Positions 9,475-18,850 are shown, counted from the stretch's first letter. The stretch: DNA of 64,000 nucleotides from Methylophilus methylotrophus DSM 46235 = ATCC 53528 (GCF_000378225.1 NZ_KB905145.1:1-64000), one strand, 5' to 3'. Notes: generated from the letters alone by a model not told the origin. Translations and numbers: made by a program.

Positions 9475-10098
9475 TTACTCACTTAATGTTTTCAGTTGTT
9501 GCAGCAATTTGGCCATCGCCTGGCCGCGGTGACTGCGCTGACTTTTAATCTCAAGCGGTAATTCTGCCACGGTTTTGCCTGTCTGCGTATCCAGAAACAG
9601 TGGATCGTAACCAAAGCCTTCGGTGCCGCGGAACTCGCGCAGGATTTCGCCTCGCCACATGCCATCAGCAATGATGGGCTGCGGATCTTGCGGATCGCGC
9701 ACCAGCACGACCACGCTATAGAAATAGGCACGTCTATCGGCCAGACGTTCCATGACCGTCAACAATTTATCGTTATTGCGTTCGTCTTGCGTAAACAGGC
9801 TTTTGGCTGGCTGTGGCCCGGCGTAGCGCGCCGAGATCACGCCGGGTGCACCTTGTAAGGCATCCACGCACAGGCCGGAATCATCGGCCAGCGCAGGTAA
9901 CCCCGTATGCTGGCTGGCATGGCGGGCCTTGGCCAGGGCGTTTTCAATAAACGTGCCATGCGGCTCGGGGCACTCTGGTACATTAAACTCGGATTGCGGC
10001 AGCACCTCGATATTCAAAGGCGCCAGCAAATGTGCAATTTCGCGGATTTTGCCTTTGTTGCCAGAGGCAATGACCAGTTTTTCAAACGGCAAGGCCAT
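9475..10098 (-). CDS. rdgB: RdgB/HAM1 XTP/dITP pyrophosphatase
   Basis: A 207-residue house-cleaning enzyme that hydrolyses XTP, ITP and dITP to monophosphates and so keeps deaminated purines out of DNA and RNA. The family signatures are SGNKGKIREI near the N-terminus, GTFIENALAKARHA, ADDSGLCVDAL with the metal/nucleotide residues, and GFGYDPLF in the second half. The C-terminal SHRGQAM is also typical. Length is normal. It lies 15 bp after rph, matching the rph-rdgB pairing found in many bacteria. Confidence 0.95.
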   Translation of the reverse strand: MALPFEKLVIASGNKGKIREIAHLLAPLNIEVLPQSEFNVPECPEPHGTFIENALAKARHASQHTGLPALADDSGLCVDALQGAPGVISARYAGPQPAKSLFTQDERNNDKLLTVMERLADRRAYFYSVVVLVRDPQDPQPIIADGMWRGEILREFRGTEGFGYDPLFLDTQTGKTVAELPLEIKSQRSHRGQAMAKLLQQLKTLSE

Positions 10099-10113
10099 CT
10101 TACTTCTCCGTGA

Positions 10114-10833
10114 TTATTTTGCCAGCGCCTGTGCTTGTAGCTGGGCCAATTCAGTAATACCTTTGGCAGCGAGGTCCAACATCTGGTGCATGGTTTCGCG
10201 GGCAAAAGGCTCTCCTTCGGCGGTGCCTTGAATCTCCACAAAGCCACCTTTCCCCGTCATCACCACGTTCATGTCGGTATCACAATCTGAGTCTTCGATG
10301 TAATCCAGGTCCAACACTGGCGCGCCTTGATACACACCAACAGAAATAGCAGCGACGGAATCCTTGATTGGGCTTTCAGTCAGCAGGCCTTTATGCAGCA
10401 AGGTAGACACGGCATCGACCATGGCGACATAGGCACCTGTAATGCTGGCGGTGCGCGTGCCGCCATCGGCCTGGATCACGTCACAGTCAAAATGGATGGT
10501 GCGCTCACCCAGTTTTTCGAGGTCGATCACCGCGCGCAGGCTGCGGCCGATAAGGCGCTGGATTTCCTGTGTGCGGCCACTTTGCTTGCCGCGAGCCGCT
10601 TCGCGGTCCATGCGCGAACCGGTTGACCGTGGCAGCATACCGTATTCTGCCGTCACCCAGCCCTGGCCTTTACCCTTTAAAAAACCGGGCACTTTTTCTT
10701 CTACACTGGCCGTGCAGATGACATGAGTATCGCCAAACTTCACCAGCACAGAGCCTTCGGCGTGCTTGGTGTAATGACGGATGATTTCAATGGCGCGCAA
10801 CTGATCGTTGGCGCGCTGGCTAGGTCTGCTCAT
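10114..10833 (-). CDS. rph: ribonuclease PH
   Basis: A 239-residue phosphorolytic 3'-5' exoribonuclease that trims tRNA 3' ends. It opens with the RPS/RANDQLR segment and carries [33 protein letters not shown], the arginine-rich [18 protein letters not shown]-type surface and the [18 protein letters not shown] phosphate/metal region. Unlike the frameshifted rph of E. coli K-12 it is intact to the C-terminus. It follows the PP2C gene by 16 bp and precedes rdgB. Confidence 0.96.
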   Translation of the reverse strand: MSRPSQRANDQLRAIEIIRHYTKHAEGSVLVKFGDTHVICTASVEEKVPGFLKGKGQGWVTAEYGMLPRSTGSRMDREAARGKQSGRTQEIQRLIGRSLRAVIDLEKLGERTIHFDCDVIQADGGTRTASITGAYVAMVDAVSTLLHKGLLTESPIKDSVAAISVGVYQGAPVLDLDYIEDSDCDTDMNVVMTGKGGFVEIQGTAEGEPFARETMHQMLDLAAKGITELAQLQAQALAK

Positions 10834-10849
10834 GGTTTAACACTTTCTG

Positions 10850-11767
10850 TTATTTAATATGTTGCTGGGCTCTGCCCAGCGCTTCTTGTATTTCGGCAAT
10901 GGCTTTTTCAATTTCCTCATCGGTGAGGTCCAATCCATACGGGCTGGACGAGGCCGGAATTTCATTCATCATGGTGGTGGTGACATCGACTGGTAAATCC
11001 AGCGTTGAAATCGTTAACGGGCTCACCACACGCTGCCCCCACTGCAAGGCAATGGCGCTCATATTGTCTCCCACCGTGATACTGGCCGCATCGGCATCAT
11101 CCAGCAGGCGGCTCACGCCATCATTAATATCCGCAGCCAGCATATGCTGTGCCATATGGATTTCAGGCACCGTGTTCCATACACCATCAGAGCAAAGCAT
11201 GATGACATCGCCTTCGCGCAGCGGGATAGGCGGGGTCAACTCGACCTTGGGTGGTCGCTCACCACCCAGGCAATTATAAATTTTATTGCGGTGCGGATGA
11301 TGATCTACCTCAGCTGCGGTGATTTTTCCTTCACGCAATAGCGACTGCACCACCGAGTGGTCTTCTGTCTGGTGCTCCACCAGGCCGTTGCGATAGTGAT
11401 AGAGTCGGGAATCACCCACATGGGCGCAAAACAACTTATTGTGCTGGATCAGCGCGACCACGATAGTGGTGCGGGGAGACTCCATCAGGCGTTTTTGCAA
11501 ACGCACATTTTCAATCACTTCATGTGCCTGGACAATCTGCGTGCGTAAAAACTCCGCTGGCTGGGAAATTAATGGTTTGGATTCGCGCTGAAACGCTTCT
11601 ACCATGGTTTTGACTGCGACCTCGGCCGCGACATCACCGTGCTGGTGTCCGCCCATGCCATCAGCCAATACCATGAGGATGGCATGCCTATGGTAAGAAT
11701 AGGCCAGCCTGTCCTGGTTGTAGGGCCGCGGCCCCTGGCGACTCCCCTGTGCAATGGTGAATTTCAT
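10850..11767 (-). CDS. PP2C-family serine/threonine phosphatase
   Basis: A 305-residue cytoplasmic metal-dependent phosphatase. The N-terminal RQGPRPYNQDRLAY, the metal-binding LADGMGGH, the HVGDSRLYHYRNG block and CSDGVWNTV are the standard PP2C motifs. About 60 residues of low-conservation tail follow. The start overlaps the stop of the kinase gene by four bases (ATGA), so the phosphatase is translationally coupled to the kinase and is the obvious antagonist. Substrates cannot be told from the sequence. Confidence 0.93.
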   Translation of the reverse strand: MKFTIAQGSRQGPRPYNQDRLAYSYHRHAILMVLADGMGGHQHGDVAAEVAVKTMVEAFQRESKPLISQPAEFLRTQIVQAHEVIENVRLQKRLMESPRTTIVVALIQHNKLFCAHVGDSRLYHYRNGLVEHQTEDHSVVQSLLREGKITAAEVDHHPHRNKIYNCLGGERPPKVELTPPIPLREGDVIMLCSDGVWNTVPEIHMAQHMLAADINDGVSRLLDDADAASITVGDNMSAIALQWGQRVVSPLTISTLDLPVDVTTTMMNEIPASSSPYGLDLTDEEIEKAIAEIQEALGRAQQHIK

Positions 11768-12765
11768 AGCGGTTTGTTCAGTACCTTGATGATTTTATCG
11801 ACCAGCGATGCCCGTGGATCTGCTGCCACGTGGATGCCGATCATTTTTTTCTGTAGTGAGAACACACTTTGCGGCCGCGACAAATAGTCGAGTTGCATAC
11901 ATTCATCAATGATGGCCAGCAATTTTTCGGAGTATATCTGTTTGCCGAGCTCGATCGCCGGTACCAGTGTATCTTCTTTCAGGCGCTGGTTGGCCGAGAC
12001 AGGAGACGCCCGCTGCAGACAGGCATACATGCTGGCGCCTATGCTGTAAATATCGCTCCATGGGCCCAAATGCTTGCGGTCTATATACTGTTCTGGCGGC
12101 GCAAAGCCCGGTGTGTAGGTCGGCGCCAGCGTCACTTCAGACAACGCCTGGCGCGCCGATCCAAAGTCCAGCAGCATAGGCGAACCATCAAGACGGATAT
12201 AAATGTTGGCCGGTTTGATATCGAGATGCAGTAACTTGCGCGTATGCACTTCGCGCAAGCCATTGAGCAATTCAATAAACATGCGGATGAGAAAGCTCTC
12301 TGGTACCGGCTGCGACAAGGCCATGATGTAGTCTTGCAGCGATTTGCCGCGCTCATATTTCATGACCATGTAAACCGTATTGTTGGCACGGAAGAAGTTT
12401 TTCACGCGGACGATATTCTTGTGCTCGATGTTGGCCAGCGCCAGGCCTTCTTCAAAAAAGCATTTCATGCCATGTTTGTAGGCGGCCTCATTCTTGCCAT
12501 TCGATCGGATATGCGTATGTTCGTCGCGCTCGGCCAGCGTCACTGGCATATATTCCTTGATGGCGACGGTATTTTTTTGCGGATCTTGCGCCAGATAGAC
12601 GAAACTGAACCCGCCCAGACTCAACACCTTGGTAATGGTGTAGTCATGCAGCGCAGTGCCTACCGGCAAGGCAAAATCAAATTTATTAGAGAGCTTCACT
12701 AGCGCTTTAACGTCACCATCATGGCTTTTATTAAGGGAAAGCCCGCATTGTGTGACCTGAATCAC
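11764..12765 (-). CDS. Hanks-type serine/threonine protein kinase
   Basis: A 333-residue protein kinase with no obvious membrane anchor. The glycine-rich loop region LSLGGFSFVYLA is followed by the ATP-binding lysine in VAIKEYMP, the catalytic loop LHLDIKPANI and the magnesium loop LLDFGSAR. APPEQYIDRKHLGPWSDIYSIG is the usual substrate-binding region. The EYMP after the lysine is typical of bacterial kinases found with PP2C partners or in type VI-linked and regulatory loci. It heads a same-strand run kinase-phosphatase-rph-rdgB-small gene-recQ. Confidence 0.93.
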   Translation of the reverse strand: MIQVTQCGLSLNKSHDGDVKALVKLSNKFDFALPVGTALHDYTITKVLSLGGFSFVYLAQDPQKNTVAIKEYMPVTLAERDEHTHIRSNGKNEAAYKHGMKCFFEEGLALANIEHKNIVRVKNFFRANNTVYMVMKYERGKSLQDYIMALSQPVPESFLIRMFIELLNGLREVHTRKLLHLDIKPANIYIRLDGSPMLLDFGSARQALSEVTLAPTYTPGFAPPEQYIDRKHLGPWSDIYSIGASMYACLQRASPVSANQRLKEDTLVPAIELGKQIYSEKLLAIIDECMQLDYLSRPQSVFSLQKKMIGIHVAADPRASLVDKIIKVLNKPL

Positions 12766-12995
12766 GGGTTTTCTTTTATGGGCACTTCTATAAATTCAAC
12801 TTCCGTCGCGATACTGCGTTGCTCATAAAAAACTTCTCCTTACATATCAACTTATATGCAGCGTCCAAATTTTTTACTCACGCCTTGTCTGACTTAGTAA
12901 TTTGAATTTATAAAAGCACCCTTATCTTTTTGCTATTTTCGCATATCGATAGCGCATTTGATACAATCCCCCCGTTTGCTCTCCAGCCCAAGACG

Positions 12996-13892
12996 ATGAA
13001 CATGACAGCCAAAAAATCCGCCAACGATCAACCTATTTTAAGCATGACCGGCTTTGCCGCAGCGGAGTCACGCTTCCCTGGCGGCCTGCTGCTGATTGAG
13101 TTACGCGCGGTGAATCATCGCTACCTCGAACTCAATGTCAAAATTGAGGATAGCTTGCGCCAGTATGAAGCGCACATCCGCGAGCAGTTGCAAAACCGCC
13201 TCGGCCGCGGCAAGGTGGAATGCCGGATTAGCCTCAAAAGCGATAGCGCTGCGACCAACCTGGCATTAAACCCGGCCATGGTGGCGCAAATTTCGCAAAC
13301 GCTTGGCGAATTACAGCAACATTTCCCACAGGCGCAACCTGTTAACCTGGTCGAGGTGTTCAAGCTGCCAGGGGTGTTGCAAAGCGAAGCGGTCGATGCG
13401 GAAACTTTGGCTCAAAGTGTACAGAGTGGTTTGTCACAAGCGATAGACGAACTCATTGCCGCCCGCCAGCGTGAAGGCGAAAAACTCAAGCAAGTACTGC
13501 TGGACCGCCTACAAGGCGTGCGTGAGCAGATCAGCATCGTCAAACCGCTACTGCCAGCGCTGGTGAGCCAGTACCAGGAAAAACTGACCGCCAAATTACG
13601 CGAGGCTATGCAGGCAGATGACGACCGCGTACGCCAGGAAATCGTGCTGTATGCACAACGGATTGATGTTGATGAAGAATTGGCGCGATTGAACTCCCAT
13701 ATTACCGAAATGGACCGCATCCTGACTGCAGGCGGTGCCGTGGGTAAAAAACTTGATTTCCTGATGCAGGAAATGAACCGCGAAGCAAATACACTAGGCT
13801 CAAAATCGGTCGCGATTGAAACCACGCAGGTGTCCATGCAGCTCAAAGTACTGATTGAGCAAATGCGCGAGCAAATCCAGAATATTGAATAA
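12996..13892 (+). CDS. yicC: YicC-family endoribonuclease
   Basis: About 298 residues from the ATG at 12996 (or 292 from the in-frame ATG at 13002). Earlier in-frame codons back to 12930 lie in promoter-like AT-rich sequence and are not needed. The N-terminal YicC domain starts MTGFAAAESRFPGG and ELRAVNHRYLELN. The C-terminal DUF1732 includes QEIVLYAQRIDVDEELARLNSHI and GKKLDFLMQEMNREANTLGSK. YicC proteins are stress-associated RNases. It is divergent from the kinase gene, and the 230-bp gap probably holds both promoters. Confidence 0.92.
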   Translation: MNMTAKKSANDQPILSMTGFAAAESRFPGGLLLIELRAVNHRYLELNVKIEDSLRQYEAHIREQLQNRLGRGKVECRISLKSDSAATNLALNPAMVAQISQTLGELQQHFPQAQPVNLVEVFKLPGVLQSEAVDAETLAQSVQSGLSQAIDELIAARQREGEKLKQVLLDRLQGVREQISIVKPLLPALVSQYQEKLTAKLREAMQADDDRVRQEIVLYAQRIDVDEELARLNSHITEMDRILTAGGAVGKKLDFLMQEMNREANTLGSKSVAIETTQVSMQLKVLIEQMREQIQNIE

Positions 13893-13999
13893 ATCCAACA
13901 CTTCAAAACACTGTGGGGCCTTTACCAACAGTGAATTGGCGCTTTATTGAACGCATAGTGGTATAGTGGACTGAACGGCGTCATAGTAGGCCAAGACTC

Positions 14000-14503
14000 A
14001 TGCATCTTCTACGCTATGCTTTTTTCTCCTTACTGATGCCACTAGCGGCAATGGCTGAAACCACTACCCTGGCGATTCCTGATCAAGGCTGGGCTATCAC
14101 CTTTGATGCCCCGCCACTTCGGCCAGTACGTGAAGCGGATTCCAATGACCACTACATGTATTCGGCCAATAACAATCACTTTGCTATCACATTGTACGTA
14201 GATACGCCCGCTTGCAATGGGGATGACTCTCACGAAGCAGTGCTAAATTGCCTTTGGTTTAAAGCCAGCAAAGATCCGCTGATCAATCAGGCCAGTGTGG
14301 CCAAGAGTTGCAACCAGCAATACTGCAAAATCAGTTACGATGTTGAAAACACCTTCCAAGGTGCGCCTATCAGGCAAACACATATTCACTTGCTGTTTAC
14401 GTATCGTGATAGATGGTCCAATCTTCACGCGGCTGTTTCCAATCCCGCCGACAATGATTTGAAACTGCTCGAGACATTTACGCACTCTTTTAGCTATCAA
14501 TAG
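14000..14503 (+). CDS. putative periplasmic protein of unknown function
   Basis: A 167-residue protein with a clear signal peptide (MHLLRYAFFSLLMPLAAMA, cleavage predicted before ETTT). The mature part looks like a small beta-rich domain and has four cysteines (ACNGDD, LNCLW, KSCNQQYC) that could form two disulphides in the periplasm. I do not recognise a family. It stands alone between yicC and the NtrC/sigma-54 control region on the same strand. Confidence 0.62.
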   Translation: MHLLRYAFFSLLMPLAAMAETTTLAIPDQGWAITFDAPPLRPVREADSNDHYMYSANNNHFAITLYVDTPACNGDDSHEAVLNCLWFKASKDPLINQASVAKSCNQQYCKISYDVENTFQGAPIRQTHIHLLFTYRDRWSNLHAAVSNPADNDLKLLETFTHSFSYQ

Positions 14504-14530
14504 CCTCTTGCGCATTTTTACGCTGAACGT

Positions 14531-14571
14531 TGCACCACAATCGGCATGAATAAGCGCACCTTTATGGTGCA
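14531..14571 (+). promoter_or_regulatory. two NtrC-like enhancer sites
   Basis: The dyad GCACC-TTTAT-GGTGC at 14556-14570 matches the invariant half-sites of the NtrC consensus TGCACCAAAATGGTGCA. A second, weaker site (TGCACCA-CAA-TCGGCAT) lies at 14531-14547, with centres about 24 bp apart on the same DNA face. They sit about 65-105 bp upstream of the sigma-54 promoter, the usual enhancer distance. The dyad could also be read as a weak hairpin after the upstream gene. Confidence 0.6.
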
Positions 14572-14633
14572 TTTTGCCATTTCACGCTCAACAAAATTTA
14601 AATAAACCATTGATTTAAATCACTATTATTAGC

Positions 14634-14649
14634 TGGCACACGGCTTGCT
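14634..14649 (+). promoter_or_regulatory. sigma-54 (RpoN) promoter of the Anbu operon
   Basis: TGGCACACGGCTTGCT matches the sigma-54 consensus TGGCAC-N5-TTGCW exactly. The invariant GG (14635-14636) and GC (14647-14648) have the required ten-base spacing. Transcription would begin near 14660, about 33 bases before the ATP-grasp start codon. Together with the upstream NtrC-like sites it predicts nitrogen-status control. Confidence 0.8.
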
Positions 14650-14692
14650 CTTATTTAATTGATTTTTACAAGCAAGACAAAGGTCCAGCATC

Positions 14693-16186
14693 ATGACGCA
14701 ATCAGCCAAACAGTTTTTTGATGAAATGCAGGGCTATGGGGGCAACGTACGGGCCATTTACCAGGCATACAAGCATTGGTTAAGTGATGTGCCTACGCAA
14801 CAACTGGCCGCCAAGCGTGCCGAAGCTGAAGTTTTGTTCCGCCGTGTCGGGATTACCTTTAACGTGTATGGCGAAGAGGATGGCGCCGAGCGTCTAATTC
14901 CGTTCGATGTCATTCCTCGCATGATTTCTGCCAGTGAATGGGCGCACCTGTCCAAAGGCGCCGTCCAGCGCGTCCGCGCGCTTAATATGTTCCTGCATGA
15001 TATTTACCATGATCAGGAAATCATCAAAGCCGGCATCGTGCCGAACAACATTTTAAGTAATGCGCAATACCGGCCAGAGATGGTGGGTGTGAATGTGCCT
15101 AACCAGGTGTATGCACATGTGGCTGGCATTGACCTGGTCCGCACCAGTGAATCCCAGTTTTATGTGCTCGAAGACAATCTGCGTACACCGTCTGGCGTGT
15201 CTTACATGCTGGAAGACCGCAAGATGATGATGCGGCTGTTCCCTGATTTATTTAAGAAATATCCGATTGCGCCCGTGGAGCATTACCCACATGTGTTGCT
15301 GAATAACCTGCGCTCGGTGGCACAAACCGGTGTCAACGACCCGACCGTCGTGCTGCTTTCACCGGGGGCTTATAACAGCGCCTACTTTGAACATGCCTTC
15401 CTCGCCCAGCAAATGGGCATAGAACTGGTGGAAGGCCAGGATTTGTTTGTCCGTAATAACGCCGTCTACATGCGCACCACGCAAGGCCCGCAAAGGGTCG
15501 ACGTGATTTACCGCCGCATCGACGACGACTTCCTTGACCCTCTGGTGTTCAAGCCCGATTCCCTGTTGGGCGTGCCAGGTCTGCTCTCCGTTTACCGCAA
15601 TGGTGGCGTCACATTGGCTAACGCTGTAGGCACCGGCGTGGCCGATGACAAGGCGACGTATATCTACGTGCCGGAGATGATCAAGTTCTATCTGGGTGAA
15701 TCTCCCATCCTGCAGAACGTGCCTACGTATCAACTCAGCAAGGAAGATGATCTGGCCTATGTGCTGGATCATCTGCCCGAGCTGGTCGTGAAAGAAGTAC
15801 AAGGCTCCGGCGGCTACGGCATGCTGGTTGGCCCGACTGCCAGTAAGCAGGAAATTGAAGAGTTCCGCTTGCGTATTGTTTCCAAACCATCGAACTACAT
15901 TGCACAGCCCACCCTGGCACTTTCCACCTGCCCGACATTGGTCGATCAGGGCATTGCGCCACGCCATGTTGACCTGCGCCCATTTGTACTGTCAGGCAAA
16001 ACCGTCAGTGTGGTACCGGGCGGCCTGTCACGCGTGGCACTTAAGGAAGGCTCCCTCGTCGTCAACTCCTCACAAGGGGGTGGTACCAAAGATACCTGGG
16101 TGCTGGAACGTGATGATGTCTGTGCCGAAACCCTGCAACCACAAATGGCTGCACAACAAATGAATCAAGAGGCCGTCATATGTTAA
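14693..16186 (+). CDS. circularly permuted ATP-grasp type 2 protein (Anbu cluster)
   Basis: A 497-residue CP-ATP-grasp (DUF404/DUF407) protein. Visible family segments are LNMFLHDIYHDQ, LRTPSGVSYMLEDRK, DVIYRRIDDDFLDPL, the ATP-binding VVKEVQGSGGYGMLVG, and a C-terminal QGGGTKDTWVL. Such proteins are predicted peptide ligases that join amino acids or a small peptide to a carrier. It overlaps the alpha-E gene by 7 bp and starts the conserved four-gene set found with Anbu peptidases. Its start is supported by the promoter 33 bases upstream. Confidence 0.93.
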   Translation: MTQSAKQFFDEMQGYGGNVRAIYQAYKHWLSDVPTQQLAAKRAEAEVLFRRVGITFNVYGEEDGAERLIPFDVIPRMISASEWAHLSKGAVQRVRALNMFLHDIYHDQEIIKAGIVPNNILSNAQYRPEMVGVNVPNQVYAHVAGIDLVRTSESQFYVLEDNLRTPSGVSYMLEDRKMMMRLFPDLFKKYPIAPVEHYPHVLLNNLRSVAQTGVNDPTVVLLSPGAYNSAYFEHAFLAQQMGIELVEGQDLFVRNNAVYMRTTQGPQRVDVIYRRIDDDFLDPLVFKPDSLLGVPGLLSVYRNGGVTLANAVGTGVADDKATYIYVPEMIKFYLGESPILQNVPTYQLSKEDDLAYVLDHLPELVVKEVQGSGGYGMLVGPTASKQEIEEFRLRIVSKPSNYIAQPTLALSTCPTLVDQGIAPRHVDLRPFVLSGKTVSVVPGGLSRVALKEGSLVVNSSQGGGTKDTWVLERDDVCAETLQPQMAAQQMNQEAVIC

Positions 16187-17124
16187 GCCGTACCGCAGAC
16201 CACTTATACTGGATGGCACGCTATATTGAGCGCACCGAAAATGTCGCGCGCGTGCTGGATGTCACCTACAACATGTCATTGCTGCCTTCTGACAGTAGCA
16301 ATGAAGAAGAGCTATGGGATACGGTACTAGAAATTGCCGGTATCCGCGATATTTACGACGCGACCTATAAAGAGCTCAACGCGACCAATGTGATCAAGCA
16401 TCTGGTCATGGACAGCAACAACCCATCCAGCATTTACAGCTCCCTGCGTAGCGCACGTGAAAATGCACGGGCCGTGCGCGTCGCCATGACCACCGAAACC
16501 TGGGAGAACATGAACACGTTATGGCTGGAATTCGGCCAGTACATCAAGCAGGACCTGACAAAAACTGGCTTGAGTGAGTTTTGTGAGTGGGTGAAAAGCC
16601 GTTCTCACCTGTTCCGCGGCGTGTGCTTTGGCACCATGTTGCGCGATGAAGCCTTCAGTTTTGTCCGGCTGGGCACGTTTATGGAGCGCGCCGATAATAC
16701 GGCACGCCTGCTGGATGTGAAATATGAATTTTTAATCCCCATGCAGGAAGCCAATGATGGCGCGGTCGATTACTATGAATGGAGCGCCGTGTTACGCTCA
16801 GTCTCGGCCTTCCAGGCTTACCAGAAGGTGTACCGTGATGCGATTGAGCCGATGAAAGTGTCTGAATTGCTGATTTTGCGCGAAGACATGCCGCGCTCAC
16901 TGCATGCTTGTTATGCCGAAATCATGCCGATTTTGCGCCAGGTGGCCGGAAGCCGCCAGACAGAGGCTGAGCGTTTAGCCGGGCAAATGCACGCGAAACT
17001 GCATTATGGCCGCATGCTGGATATCGTCAGGGATGGGGTACACCATTTTCTGGATGACTTTATTCTTGCCAACCGCAGACTGGGTGAAGAAATACAACGT
17101 AATTTTTTAAATGCGACGGCGTGA
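16180..17124 (+). CDS. alpha-E domain protein (Anbu cluster)
   Basis: A 314-residue all-helical protein matching the alpha-E (DUF403) family: LSRTADHLYWMARYIERTENVARVLDV at the start, then the repeated FVRLGTFMERADNTARLLDVKYE. The two ERA/ERT-(D/E)N-(T/V)AR segments hint at an internal duplication. It overlaps the preceding ATP-grasp gene and is its constant genomic partner. The molecular function is unknown; the family is thought to work with the ATP-grasp ligase. Confidence 0.92.
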   Translation: MLSRTADHLYWMARYIERTENVARVLDVTYNMSLLPSDSSNEEELWDTVLEIAGIRDIYDATYKELNATNVIKHLVMDSNNPSSIYSSLRSARENARAVRVAMTTETWENMNTLWLEFGQYIKQDLTKTGLSEFCEWVKSRSHLFRGVCFGTMLRDEAFSFVRLGTFMERADNTARLLDVKYEFLIPMQEANDGAVDYYEWSAVLRSVSAFQAYQKVYRDAIEPMKVSELLILREDMPRSLHACYAEIMPILRQVAGSRQTEAERLAGQMHAKLHYGRMLDIVRDGVHHFLDDFILANRRLGEEIQRNFLNATA

Positions 17125-17227
17125 TGCGAGAAGCGTACACATGATTTCGCCATAGATTGCCATGAGCCCCTCGTGCGCAGACTGTTATAAAACAGCGCTG
17201 CGCTTTTTACTTTAACCAGACCACATC

Positions 17228-18055
17228 ATGCTGCTCAATATTGAACACCAGACCCAGTATGTTTTCAGTGACATGGTGCAATACACCATACAGCAGTTAC
17301 GCCTGACACCGCGCGACGGTTATGGGCAACAGGTCAAGCATTGGCAGATCAAGGTCACTGGACAATTAACGCCGTTTGAAGATGCCTTTGGTAATCTCTC
17401 CCACACCCTGGTCATGGACCAACCCCATGACTCATTGCTGATTACCGTTTCTGGTGCAGTAGAAACTGGGCTGGAGACAGAACAACCTGAACAAGCCCTG
17501 CCACCAGCGATTTACCTGCGGGATACACCCCTGACGCAGGCAGATGCCGCCATGGCCGAATTTGCCAGACCGTTTGCGAATGCACCCTTAACTGACTTGA
17601 TGCACGCTTTGCGTGAGCGCATGCAATACATTAAAGGCGCAACGCAGGTGGATACCCCTGCGTCTGAAGCTTTCCGGCTAGGCAAAGGTGTCTGCCAGGA
17701 CCATGCCCATGCTTTCATCGGCTGCTGCCGTAGCCTGGGGTTACCTGCGCGTTACGTGAGTGGTTATTTGTTTACCGCGGACGGCAGCCTCATGCAAACC
17801 CATGCCTGGGCCGATGTCTGGCAGCAAGAGCAATGGCTATGCCTGGATGTCTCTAATGGCACATTGGTCAACGAAACCCATGTCAGGCTGGCGCATGGAC
17901 TGGATTACCGCAGCGCCAGCCCGGTCACCGGCTCACGCATGGGCGGTGGCATAGAAGGCATGGCCAGTGTGGTCAGCGTGAACCAGCAAGCAAGCCGGGC
18001 CAGCCCGCAAGACCGTGAGCGCTTGCTGCAACAGGCACAAAGTGCACAGCAATAG
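17228..18055 (+). CDS. transglutaminase-like protease family protein (Anbu cluster)
   Basis: A 275-residue cytoplasmic protein with an N-terminal bacterial transglutaminase domain (LRLTPRDGYGQQV) followed by the papain-like core. The catalytic Cys is in GKGVCQDHAH, the His in QTHAWADVW and the Asp in CLDVSNGT. It is the third member of the Anbu gene set. The 103-bp gap before it carries no strong terminator, so it is probably co-transcribed with the genes upstream. Confidence 0.92.
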   Translation: MLLNIEHQTQYVFSDMVQYTIQQLRLTPRDGYGQQVKHWQIKVTGQLTPFEDAFGNLSHTLVMDQPHDSLLITVSGAVETGLETEQPEQALPPAIYLRDTPLTQADAAMAEFARPFANAPLTDLMHALRERMQYIKGATQVDTPASEAFRLGKGVCQDHAHAFIGCCRSLGLPARYVSGYLFTADGSLMQTHAWADVWQQEQWLCLDVSNGTLVNETHVRLAHGLDYRSASPVTGSRMGGGIEGMASVVSVNQQASRASPQDRERLLQQAQSAQQ

Positions 18056-18112
18056 CTGGCGGGTGCGTGCTATGATGACTTTCTGATTTCATTTTTTTAC
18101 CGCTGACTGTTT

Positions 18113-18850
18113 ATGACTTACTGCGTAGGTATTTTGCTGGAACAAGGCCTGGTCCTGGCGTCTGACACCCGCACCAATGCCGGTGTTGACCAGGTAGCCA
18201 TTGCGCCCAAGATGCATGTGTTTGAAGTGCCGGGTGAACGCGTGATCGTGCTGCTCACGGCTGGCAACCTGGCCATTACTCAATCAGTGGTCAACCTGTG
18301 CCGTGAACAACTCAAGTCAGCCGAACCGCATGCGCACCTGCATAATGTGCAGTCACTCTTTGAAGCTGCCAGCGTGGTTGGCGCAGCCATGCGCACTGTG
18401 CACCAGCGCGACGGCAAGGCCCTCAAGGAACACAGCATAGACTTTAGCGCCAGTATCCTGGTGGCGGGGCAAATCAAGGGCGAAAAACCGCGCCTGTTTA
18501 ATGTTTATGCAGCCGGTAACTTTATTGAGGCCACGCCAGACACGCCTTATCTACAAATCGGCGAGACCAAATATGGCAAACCCATCATAGACCGTGTCAT
18601 CAAACATCAAACCAGTGTCACAGATGCGGTAAAATGCGTGCTGATTTCGTTTGACTCTACGATTCGCAGCAATATTTCTGTGGCATTACCGATTGATTTG
18701 ATGATATACCGCACTGACAGTTTAAACGCCGATTGCCGGCACCGCCTGATGGAAGATGACCCTTATTACGCCAGCATCCGCAAGGGCTGGGGTGAAGGGT
18801 TGAAAGCCGTTTTTTCTTCTCTGCCTAACCCGGCATGGAGTGCCTCATGA
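18113..18850 (+). CDS. proteasome-like peptidase Anbu
   Basis: A 245-residue N-terminal-nucleophile hydrolase of the Anbu (ancestral beta subunit) family, related to HslV and proteasome beta subunits but without a known dedicated unfoldase. Removal of Met1 exposes Thr2. Asp18 (SDTR) and Lys33 (IAPK) correspond to the conserved catalytic Asp17 and Lys33 of the proteasome fold. It ends in an ATGA overlap with gmk. The cluster ATP-grasp, alpha-E, transglutaminase, Anbu is well conserved, and its substrate is unknown. Confidence 0.93.
   Translation: MTYCVGILLEQGLVLASDTRTNAGVDQVAIAPKMHVFEVPGERVIVLLTAGNLAITQSVVNLCREQLKSAEPHAHLHNVQSLFEAASVVGAAMRTVHQRDGKALKEHSIDFSASILVAGQIKGEKPRLFNVYAAGNFIEATPDTPYLQIGETKYGKPIIDRVIKHQTSVTDAVKCVLISFDSTIRSNISVALPIDLMIYRTDSLNADCRHRLMEDDPYYASIRKGWGEGLKAVFSSLPNPAWSAS

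Noticed and set aside
14555-14571. Rho-independent terminator for the periplasmic protein gene
   Set aside because: The 5-bp stem is short and the T-run weak, and the dyad matches NtrC half-sites better given the sigma-54 promoter 64 bases downstream. A dual role cannot be excluded.
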